From: Cinnamomum chago
Taxonomy: Eukaryota > Streptophyta > Magnoliopsida > Laurales > Lauraceae
Assembly (NCBI GenBank): GCA_038049695.1
Contig: CP142451.1
Location: 68,836,001-68,900,000, forward strand
DNA length: 64,000 bases
Direction: 5' to 3'
Shown here: positions 54,211-64,000 of the stretch, one piece after another
How the letters are laid out: every line of letters begins with the position of its first letter
How positions within the stretch are numbered: position 1 is the first letter of the stretch
Translations under genes and position numbers: made by a program
Notes under the pieces: model-generated
Told to the model about the DNA's origin: nothing
Databases searched by the model: none
What the model saw: the letters and a program-made list of their open reading frames with translations, nothing else

Positions 54211-54824
54211 GCGTCCAAAGGCTTCAAGTGGTCTTGGACAGGATCCTTGAAGAAGATGCTCGCTTAGTCGCTTGGTGGATGAAAAGCGCCAGACCGAAGC
54301 TGCTCTGCTGGCCAAAAGCGAGGAACTGAAGGCGGTGGAGTCCAAAAAGGCCGAGCTCGACGCCTAGGTCGACTTGGCGGTGTGTGAGCTCTCCCAAGTA
54401 AAAGTTGAGACATACATTACAAGGGAAGCTCAACGCTGAAGATAAGAGATCAACCGGGCTGGTGGCCGAGCTCGAGCTAGAGAAGAAGGCGAAGGAGGAG
54501 CTCCTTGCGTCGACCAAGGCTGAGGTCGACGTTGCTTTTCTAGAGGGGGCAGCAGACGAGGGAAGGAACTACACCGAGCAGATCAAGAAGCTCAGCCCGA
54601 AGCTATTTCAGCTCGGCTGTCGCGCCGTACTCAAGGAGATGGGGATCCCTGAAGACCATCCTCTATACCAAAACCCTCCTGAGTTCGGGCGAGCCGCATC
54701 TGCGCCCCAAGCTCCCGTCGAGACTTCAGCAACTCTTCCTTCACCGGAGACTAACGCCGATGCAGTGCCTGGCTCTCCCGAGGATGCACCAACAGGCGAC
54801 ACCGAAGTGGTGGCCACTGAATAG

Positions 54825-55165
54825 ACCGCGGCCGGGTCGTCATGATATCTTTTTGTACAATGAGAAATGTATCGCGTTTTTCTTTTTGCTTTGGTAGAAA
54901 CTTGTAATCAGAACTTTGTACAAACTCAAGATCATCAATAAGATTTCTCCATTTGTCTCAAATCAGTGTCTATTTTGAATTCTGCTTGCCCGCGACTTGC
55001 TATTATTTTTCTACATTCACACTTTTGACAAGCATATGAGTTCGGACTGAGGTAGATTAGTTAGTTCAGAACTAGGGTCGAGAGTGACCTAAAATACTAT
55101 GGGGCCCTTGTCAACCTTACGGGTCTAACTCATTTCAGTGCTAGGAATTGGAGCGAACCAAGAGG
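54825..55165 (+). other. 3' flank of antisense gene, element 2
   Basis: Contains TTTGTACAATGAGAAATG and a CAATAAGATTT motif (about 54935) that could serve as a polyadenylation signal. No coding seen. Confidence 0.4.
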
Positions 55166-55234
55166 CGATTTGGCCGAAATTGATCCATGCCTGGGAGGAG
55201 TACCTGCACGAGGCGGTCTCGGCAGTGGCCTTAA

Positions 55235-55490
55235 AGGCGACCACGGTAATGACCGTAATGGCTTCATGCCTGGGTGGTTTACACCGACCCAAGGTGACTC
55301 ATCAGTGGCCGTAATGGCTTCACGCCTGGGTGGTTTACACCGACCCAAGGCGATCTCATCAGTGGTCATAATGGCTTCACGCTTGGGTGGTTTACACCGA
55401 CCCAAGGCGATCTCATCAGTGGCCATAAAGGCTTCACGCCTGGGTGGTTTACACCGACCCAAGGCGATCTCATCAATGGCACTGTTGCCG
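55235..55490. repeat. Minisatellite, about 57-bp unit, Tat element 2
   Basis: Four copies of a unit with 'gcttcacgcctgggtggttt', 'acaccgacccaaggcgat' and 'ctcatcagtggc' start at about 55259, 55316, 55374 and 55431. It lies between the antisense gene and the integrase end, the same place as the 55-bp array of element 1, but the sequence is different. Confidence 0.9.
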
Positions 55491-55575
55491 AGCTGCCGGC
55501 GATCATTAGAACGTCATGAACCAAGAACGAAGATAATTCCATTAATCTCGAAAATGCTTGGAGTACAAGTATAAA

Positions 55576-56931
55576 CTAAAAATAGAATTTGTTGAGGTGC
55601 GATGCGTTCCACAGTCTCGGCAGCTGCCGGCCATCTATGTCTTCGAGTCTATAAGCTGACTGCCCAGCAATGGAAGTCACCTTGAACGGTCAGTGCCAGT
55701 TCGGTGCCAGTTTTCCCTAATTCGGATCCTTGTCCCCTGGGAGTGTTTTCTTCAGAACAAGCTCTCCAACTGAGAATTTCTGCTCTCTTACATTCTGGTT
55801 GTAACCCCTGGCCTGTTGCTGCTAATAAGCAGCCAATCTGACTGCTGCTACTTCCTTTCGTTCATCGGCTAGGTCCAGTTCCCTGGCTAGGTTTGCTTCA
55901 TTCTGTCCTTGGTCGAAGAGTTTGGACCTCAGGGTCAGGAGGCCGATCTCCAAAGGGATGACCGCCTCCATCCAGTAGGCGAGTGAGAAAGGCGTTGCCG
56001 AAGTGGAGCATCTCGGAGTAGTTCTGTAGGCCCATAGGACGCTTGGAAGTTCTTCTACCCATCTTCCCTTGGCTCGGTCCAGCCGCTTCTTGAGCCCATT
56101 GAGTATCACCTTGTTAGAAATCTCAGCCTGGTCGTTGCTCTAAGGGTACGCTGGAGTAGAATAATGGTTCCTGATGCCGAGCTCTTAGCAGAAGCTTCTG
56201 AAGAGGTTGGAGTCGAACTGAGTCCCATTGTCTGGTACCAAAGCTCTTGGAATGTCGAACCTTGTGATCACGTTCTTCCATACAAAAATTTTTCAGTCTT
56301 GTTCCGTAATGGAAGATAATGGCTCTGCCTCAATCCATTTGGTGAAATAGTCGGTGGCAACTATCAACCACCTTATATTCCCCAAAGTTCGGTGTAGTGG
56401 CCCGACGATGTCGAGCCCCCATTGGGCGAATGGCCACGGGTTGGCGAGTGGACTGAGATCTTGCGCTGGTTGATGGAGGGAATGGGAGAATTTCTGACAT
56501 TTCTCGCACTTTCTGGCGTACACCTACGCGTCCTTCTGCATATATGGCCACTAGTAACCTTGGCTGATGGCTCGGTAAGCTAGGGATCTCCCTCCAATGT
56601 GGCTCCCGCAGATCCCTTCATGTATTTCAAAGAGGAAATCTTCGACTTTGCTTAGATGAACACACTGGAGGTACGGGCCACTGAACGACTTCCTGTAGAG
56701 CTTGACTTCGGGAGACAACCAGAACCGGGCTACTTTGAGTCTGATTCGATGAGCTTCGCCACTGTCATCGGGAAGCTTGTTGTCCTTGAGGTAGGCTATG
56801 ATGGGGTCCATCCAACTCGAGCCGAGATCAAGACATAACACTTCCCGAGGTGAATGGAGCTCAATGCTGGGCGCGGCCAACAACCCTACTTCGGTGCTTC
56901 TTTTTCTTCCTACTTCGACAACAGAGGCCAA
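55576..56931 (-). pseudogene. Integrase, Tat element 2
   Basis: The zinc-binding part reads EIHEGICGSHIGGRSLAYRA and CEKCQKF. The DDE core shows QWGLDIVGPL (first Asp), VPDNGTQFDS (second Asp) and [10 protein letters not shown] (Glu). Then come LPSVLWAYRTTPR, ATPFSLAYWMEAVIPLE and a C-terminus NASHLNKFYF ending at 55576. Several stops (near 56525, 56293, 56150 and 55820) interrupt it. Integrase would insert the cDNA. Family length and order are normal. Confidence 0.88.
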
Positions 56932-57084
56932 GTTTGCAAGAGCGTCCGCGTGAGAGTTTGATTCTCTGCCTATCTATTTGATTTCGGCCGTCTGGAACTG
57001 AGAGAGCATCTTCTTTGCCAGGGCTAGATAAGCGGACATCCTGTCGTCGCGAGCTTGGTAGTCTCCTGAAGACCACTAGCTGTT

Positions 57085-57275
57085 GAGCTCCGAGGATTTT
57101 GGCACTGTTTAGTCCAACTAATAGGGCTTCGTACTCAGCTTAATTGTTTGACGCCTTGAAATCCAGGGTCAAAACCTGCTCGATGACCAGCCCTTCTAGA
57201 GATTGGAGGACAACTCATGCACCGGCTCTTCTCGAGGTGGAAGATCCATCGACGAAGACTCTCCAAACTGGTGTG
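57085..57275 (-). pseudogene. Second (archaeal-type) RNase H, Tat element 2
   Basis: The sequence reads WRVFVDGSSTSRRAGA, with the first catalytic Asp, then VIEQVLTLDFKAS and AEYEALLVGL with the Glu motif. This extra RNase H between RNase H and integrase is characteristic of the Tat lineage. A stop lies near 57140, and the downstream part to 56931 is frame-shifted. Confidence 0.82.
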
Positions 57276-57439
57276 AGGGCTTGGCCTTGTGATTGTTCAG
57301 AGCCCGTGGGCGCCTTGTGCCCCCTACCCCCAGTTCGGTGCCGAGCTGGGTTGGTGCCGAACTTGAAGAGAACTCGACGAGAAAATCTACCAATACTTGG
57401 GCCTTGATCGCTGTCCTGGGCTGATACTGAATTTCGTAT

Positions 57440-57907
57440 TGCCCCAGTTCGACAGCCCATCGGGAGATTCGTCTTGAAAATCAGCTTTTTTGAAAACAGA
57501 CTTAAGTGGATGTTCGTAACAACCACTATAGTGTGAGTTTGGAAGTAATGAGAAAGCTTCCGCGAGGCACTAACGAGTGCTAGCGCGAGCTTCTCTAGGG
57601 GTAAATATCTGGTCTCGGCATCGATGAGGGTCTTGCTCGTATAATAAATTGGCTTTTGAAGCTTGTCCTCTTCTCGGACGAGGACCGAGCTCACCACATG
57701 ATTCGAGACCGCCAAATATAAGTACAAAAACTCTTCGTGAATCGAAGTTGAGAGTAGAGGGGGTGAAGAAAGATAGGCCTTGAGCTCCTTTAAGGCCTGG
57801 TCACATTCCGGAGTCCATTGGAACTTTAAATTTTTCCTAAGAAACTGAAAGAAGGGCCGACACTTATCTGAGGATTTGCTGATGAAGTGGTTCAGTGCGG
57901 CTGCCAT
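57440..57907 (-). pseudogene. RNase H of gypsy pol, Tat element 2
   Basis: The sequence reads FQWTPECDQALKELKAYLSS, LLSTSIHEEFLYLYLAVSN, VREEDKLQKPIYYTSKTL and RYLPLEKLALALV. The active-site Asp region at LYLAVS has the usual Tat change from TDAS. It continues from reverse transcriptase across a stop near 57947. Confidence 0.85.
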
Positions 57908-57946
57908 ACCAGTGAGCTTCTGGACTTCCTTTGCAGAAGTGGGACT

Positions 57947-58770
57947 CTATACTCTAAGGATAGCCGAAATCTGGTCTGGATTTGCTTCGATCCCCCTGCG
58001 CGTGACCAGGCTCCCAAGGAACTTGCCGTAACCGACACCGAAGGCGCACTTGGAAGCATTGAGCTGGAGCTTGAACTTCTTCAAAGTGTCAAAGACTTGA
58101 GCCAGGTCGTCCAGATGGTTCTGCGCCTGTTTGGACTTGACGACCATATCATCAATGTAGACCTCAACAGTCTTGCTGAGGTGAGCCTGGAACATTCTGG
58201 TGACAAGTCGCTGGTAGGTGGCTCCTGCATTCTTCAACCCAAACGGCATCACCTTATAACAGTAGGTGCCTCTGGGTGTTATGAAGGTTGTCTTCTCTTC
58301 GTCTGGCCCATACAGTGGTATATGATGATAGCCGCGGTACGCATCAAGGAAGCTCATCATGTCGTGTCCGGCAGTGGCATCGATCATCTGGTCGATCTTA
58401 GGGAGAGGAAAGTTGTCCTTAGGGCAGGCTTTGTTGAGGTCGGTAAAGTCGACACACACCCTCCACTTGCCTGTTTTCTTCTTGACGACCACCGTATTGC
58501 CCAACTAGGTCTGGTATTGGACTTCTCTGATCACCCCGACCTCGAGCAGCTTGTCCACCTCCTCGACCACGGCCTCGGTCTGCGGCACCCCAGTCCTGCG
58601 AGCCTTCTGCATCACCGGTTTTTTGTTAGGGTCCACATTCAGTTTATGGCACACGACCTCAGGATCAATGCCGGGCATCTCTTGGGGCGTCCAGGCGAAG
58701 GCATATTTGTTCTGCACCAGGAATTGGACCAGCTCTGACTTCTCTGGCTCCGCGAGCTGGCTACCGAGCA
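57947..58770 (-). pseudogene. Reverse transcriptase, Tat element 2
   Basis: The sequence shows [86 protein letters not shown] and the catalytic [10 protein letters not shown] (about 58155). One stop near 58505 splits the N-terminal part. Ordinary gypsy polymerase otherwise; it would copy the element RNA in the particle. Confidence 0.92.
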
Positions 58771-58792
58771 GGAAAAACCGTTCCAGATCGTT

Positions 58793-59290
58793 TCAGTAGA
58801 TTCGGATTTCGGTCAGGTCCTCCACGCTCTTCGTCTCCGGGTTCTGGCCGACCTCATCAAGTTTCTTCTCCATCTCGGCCATGTTGACTTGCTTGGGCTC
58901 TCGTTCTCCGGACATCACGGCCATCAGACACTGCTTGGCCGTCTGCTGGTCTCCTCGGACTGTGACGATCTCTGCTCTGCCATTCGTCCCTTCCAATGGA
59001 AATTTCAGCTTCTGGTGAAGAGTAGAGGGGACTGCCTCCATACTGTGGAGCAAGGTCCTGCCCATTATGGCGTTATAGGGTGAGGGTGCGTCGGCCACCA
59101 AGAAGTTTGTCACAACGGATGCGCCACCGACTTCGACTCTGAGCGTCACCTTTCCTTTGGGGTACACTGGCTTGGCGCTGAAGCCTATGAGAGGAGTTCA
59201 AGCTTCCTGCAGATCCTTTTCCGTAAGGCCCATCCTCCTAAAGCAATCAAAATAGAGGACCTCGAACGAATTACCGGGGTCGACGAGGAT
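58793..59290 (-). pseudogene. Aspartic protease, Tat element 2
   Basis: The sequence reads VQRILVDPGNSFEVLYFDCF at about 59250-59290 (DPGNS in place of D-S/T-G, common in Tat proteases), then a stop near 59198, then LRVEVGGASVVTNFLVADAP and YNAIMGRTLLHSM. It ends at a stop at 58793 before the reverse transcriptase linker. Confidence 0.8.
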
Positions 59291-61292
59291 CCTCTGGACA
59301 GTGTAATCTTCCAAGTGTAGAGTGACAATGAGTGGGTCGTTGTGGGGAAGCTGGACCCCTTTCAAGTTTGCATCTGAGAACCAGATCTTGGGTCGCTCCC
59401 TCCGAGCCTTCTTAGGAGCTGAGCAGAGTTCGGCCGCCATCACCTGCTCACTGTGGGAGGCCCGCCTGGACTCGTCACGAGCTCGGTTACTTCCCTTGGG
59501 CGGGGGAGCTAAACGGATGACGTTAATGATTTTCTTTGACCCGTCGCTGTCGTGGCCCCTCTCGTCTCGACGTGGAGCTCGGTTGTCATTCCTGGTGTCT
59601 GCCTTGATGTAATCCTGCAGATGCCAGTCTTGGACGAGATTTTCCAAGTGTGACCTACGTATCCTGCACTCTTCAGTCTTGTGCCCGCTTTGCTTATGAT
59701 ACGCGCAGAATATGCTCTGATCCTGGGAGGATGGATCCCCTCTCATGGGCTTCGGCCAGCTGAAGTACGGCTTCAATTTGATCTTGTGAATGGGCTCTTT
59801 GAAGATAGTGTTGACTGCTCTGTAGGTGTCCGCAGACAGCCTGGGTTTCTTGCTTCCTCCCGAGGTGGATGCTGGAGCCTTCGCCGAACTGGCTGGTGTC
59901 CAACGCCTGCCCGATTTCTCTCTTCGGAACGACCCCTTGTCCTTCTTCGAGGGCTTACCATCTCGATCTCGTTGTGTGACCCCGAAGCTTTCCCGAGCTC
60001 GAATCTGGTCGTCTTCCTGGGTGATGTAGCGATTGACTATGGACATTAGCGTTGCTATAGAGGACACAGGGTTCCTGGCCAGATCTTTGCGAAGATCCCT
60101 GTCTGGCAGCAGGGCATTCTGGAATGCGAAGATTGCCACCTCGTCCTTGGAGTTCTCGATCTGGTTGTAGACTGTCCAGAATCGCTTCGCGAACCGGGTG
60201 ACGTTCTCCTCTCGCTTCATCTTCAGGGCCATAATATCCGCATCCATTTTCGGTAAGATTCTATAAGCCTGGAACTTCTTCATGAAGGATTGCTGGAGCT
60301 GCTACCAACTCGAGATGGACCTTTCTGGGAGCGCACAGAATCACTTCAAGGGAGGTCACCCAAACTGGAGGAAAAGACTCGACAGTTCAGGTGGCCCTCG
60401 TTCCCCCAAACGGACATCCTCTGGGAGAAGTGTCTGAGGTGTGCTGCCGAATCCGAAGTCCCGTCGTAAGTGACGAACCTCGGGACGGTGAGCTTCTTCG
60501 GCAGGGGATAACTCTTGATGTCGCGAGAGAAGGGGGACACGCCGAGATCGACGGACTCGCAAGCATCCCGTTGGTCTCGGGTGAGACCAGCCACCTCCAG
60601 GTTACGCTGGACTGTCTGCCTGATGCGCTCGTCCAACCACTCCTGGTCGTTATACTTGTTCTCCGAAATAGTTTCTGACATCTTCCTCGAATAGCTGCAG
60701 CTGGTGCTCGAGCCTTCATCATGAGCTCGATCACTCCTCTTCTCGTTCAGGTGAATCCTCAAATCCTTCTCGGGGGGACCGGTGCGTCTGCTACAAGAAA
60801 CTCTCCCCTCGTCCGGTCTTTGCGACTGCTGCTGCTGCCTGGCCGAACCTACTGCTCTCTCCAGCTACTGCTGGAGCTGGCGGATCAGAGCATCCTTCTC
60901 TTTGATGGTGTCATTTTGTGCTCTAATCTCCTCAAGGGTGGAGTCGAAGTCATCATCAGGATTATTATCTTCATCATCAGCATCCTCCGGATGATCAGAG
61001 GGAGCTGGCCCGTTTACCACAGGAGACTTGCTTCGTTGAACCCGACTCAACAGGAGATCTTCTCAAAGCTGCTGTCGAGAGTCCCCCCACCGGAGAGATG
61101 TCGTTACTCCCCTCGAAGGTGACTCAGAGCGAAGGTTACGCTCTTGGACGTCGATTTGGACGAAACCACGTTCGTCGTAGTCTTCCGCAACAGGTTCTTC
61201 CCAGACCTCCTCTGGGCAGGAATGAGGTCAGAGGACGGTCCTGTACGCTGTGTCTTGGAGGTTTCTCCGCCTTTCGCAGCTCTCCTCGTCAT
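59290..61292 (-). pseudogene. Gag, Tat element 2
   Basis: The probable start MTRRAAKGGETSKTQ is at 61292. There is an acidic region and coiled coil (EEIRAQNDTIKEKDALIRQL, about 60870), then EWLDERIRQTVQRNLEVAGL, TVPRFVTYDGTSD, and after a break near 60350 the capsid-like FQAYRILPKMDADIMALKMK, FWTVYNQIENSK and VNRYITQEDD. A zinc knuckle-like CAYHKQSGHKTEECRI (C-x2-H variant) lies at about 59690. Stops near 61050-60860 and a frame break near 60350 disrupt it. Confidence 0.85.
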
Positions 61293-61321
61293 GGTGTTAG
61301 GGAAGATTATGCAAATCATTT

Positions 61322-61339
61322 CCCACAGACGGCGCCAAT
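61322..61339 (-). other. Primer-binding site, Tat element 2
   Basis: The minus strand after the LTR end reads ATTGGCGCCGTCTGTGGG. TGGCGCCGT fits the Tat/Athila tRNA-primer type and sets the element orientation. Confidence 0.82.
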
Positions 61340-62194
61340 TGTAAGTGCATAAAATAGACTCACAAGATCAGGAGGAGCCTTAGAGGACTTATCCAAATGA
61401 CTGGAGAGAGTTGGCCGGTTCAGGGACCTGAAAGGGGAGAAGAAGAAGCAGTCAAAGGACCCTGGCTGTGGGCAGCGCAGGGCTCTCCGATGCCTGAGTT
61501 AGTGTAGGTTCGAGAAGAGAGGCCGAGGAACATCTAGGGAGTTTTTGAATGTATGTGTGCGTACCTGGTTTTGGGTGGTGGATCACCTTATATGAGAAAA
61601 GTTCATCGATGCCTGTGAGTGGGCCTGATGATTTGACTGCTAGGGTCTCATCAGCCAATAGAGTAATTACTGAGGGTCCATCGTAGCCCACATTGCATTT
61701 AATGAGGGTCCGATCAGCCCATACCGCATTGAATGCCAGTCACATTGGGCCTGATCTCGCCCTGATTTGTTGGTGGTTGAGGTCCCATCAGATCCTTTCT
61801 TGGGCCCTGTCCTGATACGGCTGTAGCCGATGGATGTGGCCCTGTCAGGGACTTGATGAGGATGGATAGCTGGGATGATGTATCTGTCCCGTCAGCGCGT
61901 GCTTACACCCCGCCACGTGTCCTTATATGGGACGTGGCTGTCAGGCCCTGCCTTGGTTGGATGGCTCGTGGCGCAGCCACAGTAGTTAAAGTAGAGGCGC
62001 ACAACCGAGACCGAAATAGAGATGTTGCCGAAGTGAGACAGCTGGTTCTTACCGATATCAGCAAAAATGGATGCCGAAACCGAAGTGGTGCAGGAACGAG
62101 CTCGTCGGTCGATCCGTGTCCGTAGCCGAGACCCCGGTTGGCGCTCTTGCCGAAATCAAGCTAAGCTTCTGTATTACAGGACGGTTCCCACACA
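61340..62194 (-). repeat. Tat element 2, 5' LTR (element sense)
   Basis: 855 bp, nearly the same as 51239-52103, with small differences including the absence of a roughly 12-base block near 62022 ('catcattattg' in the partner). Confidence 0.92.
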
Positions 62195-62730
62195 ATCATC
62201 TTCTTCATCTTTTCCATGAGTTAATCAGATATTTTTTCACATGTTGTCTCATTCACTTATATTGAGTCCACTGAGCGATGGCTCTTCCACTTAATTTCAT
62301 GGCCACTAATCTCACCTTCTTTGATTGTGAACTTTTCCTTACACTAAAAATTGTTTCACCTTTTTCCAACCATTCTAAAAATTGTTCACCACTCATACCA
62401 CCATTAAAATATGGAATCTCAATTTAAGGAATTAAGATCTTCATCCCTGTTATACCTCTTTCCTATTTTTGTTGAGACCATCTATTAGACAATTGTAGAA
62501 TGGATTATGAAAGTTTTTACCAGATTTTTGATCCTTCACTAGAATGGGATAATTGGGTTCTACTTGTTTTAATCGTCGAGTCAAAGCTACAGCTTGTTTA
62601 GGCATGTTCTGGATTTCAAGGTCTCGAGGGTCTGGTTGGTTTTCTTTCTTCTCTATATTGCATGGCGTAACCCAGATCCTTGATCGGAAAATAGACTGAT
62701 CTCCCAAGGGAATGATCGAATCCAAAGATG
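62195..62730 (-). pseudogene. Chromovirus gag, N-terminal part
   Basis: The minus-strand start is MDSIIPLGDQSIFRSR at 62725. Further along come IPYFNGGMSGEQFLEWLEKG and VRLVAMKLSGRAIAQW, the gag pattern of chromoviruses (F-x-G...FLEWL...K-V-R/K-LVA-K-L-G-A-W). Frame breaks lie near 62450 and 62420. The frame runs into the ATCAT site of Tat element 2 and resumes at 51238. Confidence 0.75.
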
Positions 62731-62735
62731 GGTAC

Positions 62736-63389
62736 CAGCACTAGGTCACACTCAAAATCACAATACACACAATAATTGAAGAAAATTCAAATAAATCTTC
62801 GATTAATTAAAAATAGCATAAGCTACAACAATGGGGACTCACCTATATATAGAGGAGTAGGATTGTTTCTTAGCAAACAAAGCTTTCTAAATAAAATAGG
62901 AAACTATCTATTCCTAATCAAACAAGAAGATTGAATTTAGAAATATTCTTCTAATCAAACTAGGAATGAAAAAAAAAAGGATGCTAGAGTAATCTCCCGG
63001 TGGATTGTTTCTTACCAAGCAAGGCTTTCTAAATAAAGTAGAAAACTATCTAAGCCTAATCAAACAAGAAGATTGAATTTAGAAATATTCTTCTAATCAA
63101 ACTAGGAATGAAAAAAAAAAAGGATGCTAGAGTAATCTCCCGGTGGATTGTTTCTTACCAACCAAGGCTTTCTAAATAAAGTAGAAAACTATCTAATCCT
63201 AATCAAACAAGAAGATTGAATTTAGAAATATTCTTCTAATCAAACTAGGAATGAAAATAGAAACGATGCTTAGAGTAATCTCCCGAATAGATTGGGCCTG
63301 TGGGCTGAACCCAATGGATCGGGTCAAGCAATGGTCAATGGTATGGCCCAGATTACTTCTTGTGCCTAATCTCGGTCAGTATTGCATCA
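62736..63389 (-). repeat. Chromovirus LTR with three 141-bp internal repeats
   Basis: On the minus strand the LTR starts TGATGCAATACTGACC at 63389, right after a polypurine tract CCGGGGAGAGT. It ends near 62736, where TGGTACCCATC resembles a primer-binding site; the end is uncertain by about 10 bases. Inside, 62862-63290 holds three tandem copies of a 141-142-bp unit starting 'ggattgtttctta.caa'. The last two are nearly identical. Confidence 0.72.
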
Positions 63390-64000
63390 ACTCTCCCCGG
63401 CTTGGAAGAACCTAACTCCGGCGAGTTAATAGCTTGATAATATTCATAGAGATCCGGATTAAGGTGCTGGAAGTCGGTAACAGTAATCCATGTAACATCA
63501 GAGATTGAACGGTTTTGCCAACGGACAAGGAACTTCTGGAATCCTCCTTGACGAGTAAAAACAAGCAGATCATTGAGAACATCAATGATTTTATTTGCAG
63601 GTGGAGCAGCTGGTCAGGCAATGACTTGTTCTTTAGATTCTTCATCATTGTCATGCCCATGGTAGAGTGTGAGGCCTGCAACATTCAATGTTGGACTGAT
63701 GCCAAGATCTGATGGTAACTCCAATGTATAGGCATTTAAGCTAAGCTTCTTCAAGAATTTGAATGGACCCACATTATGTGGATGTAACTTATTATCTCCT
63801 GGTGGTAACCGTTCCGGACGAATACGCATTACAACCATATCTCCTTTAGAAAACTCGAGGAAACGACGATGCTTGTCGTCATTAATCTTGTAATTGTCAT
63901 TACTAACAATCAATGATGAAAATAGCGGTAGCGGCGGGTGGTGAGTCTCTTCGGCGTCGTTGATAACCACGGCTTAGATCAAATCTTCCAGATGGAGGTA
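63390..64000 (-). pseudogene. Integrase C-terminus and chromodomain of a chromovirus
   Basis: The minus strand reads FLEFSKGDMVVMRIRPERLP, HNVGPFKFLKKLSLNAYTLE and LPSDLGISPTLNVAGLTLYH (the GPF-type integrase tail). After a frame break near 63610 a chromodomain follows: TRQGGFQKFLVRWQNR, SDVTWITVTDF, LNPDLYEYYQ. A chromodomain after integrase guides insertion to histone-marked chromatin in this group. The window ends inside the integrase. Confidence 0.85.

Larger units (their letters stand above)
52700..54824 (+). pseudogene. Antisense gene of Tat element 2 (gypsy-type 'transposase_28'-like, coiled coil)
   Basis: The start MGVYSQWIDTPQALVEL aligns with MRIYRLLLDTPAALDEF of element 1. The frame changes near 52900 and resumes as CPCQFMPNDFKIIMG, LNKILGINLGVHDIEDVYDL, AGDDRIFVSGNWEF. 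Stops occur at 53208 and 53457. Exon 2 has a YRYRGHQNKAAYSLLG block and a basic RPRKRAKGKAP. Exon 3 is a coiled coil (AELELEKKAKEELLAS) with GIPEDHPLYQNPPEF and an Ala/Pro/Thr tail ending at 54824. Introns are 53240-53333 and 54131-54210. The core resembles the PF04195 'putative gypsy type transposon' family; its role is unknown. The copy is broken, but less so at the 3' end. Confidence 0.78.
51239..62194 (-). mobile_element. Tat-lineage Ty3/gypsy element 2, near full length, TSD ATCAT
   Basis: LTRs are at 51239-52103 (865 bp) and 61340-62194 (855 bp). TSD ATCAT is at 51234-51238 and 62195-62199. The sense strand is minus: the primer-binding site beside 61340 reads ATTGGCGCCGTCTGTGGGA, and a polypurine tract GTTGGGGGGCTAT abuts the other LTR. 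Gag, protease, reverse transcriptase, RNase H, a second (archaeal-type) RNase H and integrase are all recognisable in order. The double RNase H is the Tat-lineage hallmark. A plus-strand spliced antisense gene lies at 52435-54824. LTRs differ at a few percent of sites plus an indel near 51925. Stops in pol make it non-autonomous now. Confidence 0.93.

Noticed and set aside
55130-55574. Repeat proteins on both strands (ASRLGGLHRPKAISS-type)
   Set aside because: Translation of the 57-bp minisatellite. A 57-bp period keeps a frame open by chance on both strands.
1-64000. tRNA, rRNA, bacterial operons or phage genes
   Set aside because: No cloverleaf, rRNA core or prokaryotic gene layout was noticed; all evidence is of plant nuclear repeats.

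Overview
The window is nuclear DNA of a flowering plant, most likely a eudicot; the species cannot be read from it. The evidence is plant-type transposable elements (chromoviruses with a chromodomain, Tat-lineage Ty3/gypsy elements with two RNase H domains, an L1-type LINE with a DUF4283-like ORF1, a CACTA element, a BED-finger hAT), spliceosomal introns, and fragments of two plant genes: a mitochondrial cytochrome c oxidase subunit 5b gene and an AGC-VIII (KIPK/D6PK-type) kinase. I found no intact host gene. Nearly all of the window is nested repeats, and target-site duplications (TSDs) let much of the nesting order be read.

Layout. 1-6478: decayed Tekay-like chromovirus whose gag-PR-RT is deleted, with a partial left LTR and a complete right LTR of about 3.1 kb. 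It sits in an L1-type LINE (6479-18422), which also holds three solo LTRs (7132-10614, 11801-13567, 16157-17388). 18423-27660: satellite with a dimeric 633-bp repeat, split by a 5.2-kb CACTA element (21194-26391, TSD AGT) that carries a truncated kinase gene with its intron and 5' UTR. 27661-30116: AT-rich spacer with a foldback and a solo LTR (29396-29922, TSD CATAG).

30117-38623: three COX5B exons. Exon 1 is split by a 7.0-kb Tat-lineage element (30331-37341, TSD CCTTG), exon 3 is out of frame with exon 2, and later exons are absent. 39371-42889: decayed hAT element. 42952-45188: solo LTR (TSD ATAAT). 45491-48712: short gypsy element with gag and protease only. 49136-49289 and 50016-50432: two foldback MITE-like elements. 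51239-62194: a second, 11-kb Tat-lineage element (TSD ATCAT) inserted in the gag of a chromovirus whose LTR and neighbouring integrase-chromodomain fill 62195-64000.

The most interesting system is in the two Tat elements. Their gag-pol lies on the minus strand. Between the end of pol and the downstream LTR each carries a plus-strand transcription unit: a TATA-like box, a 5'-UTR intron just before the ATG, and a gypsy-type 'transposase_28'-like reading frame ending in a coiled coil. That frame has two introns at matching positions, and the second is 80 bp in both. The sense and antisense genes end facing each other, and each element has an unrelated 55-57-bp minisatellite at that meeting point. 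One element has lost nearly all of pol but still has the whole antisense cassette.
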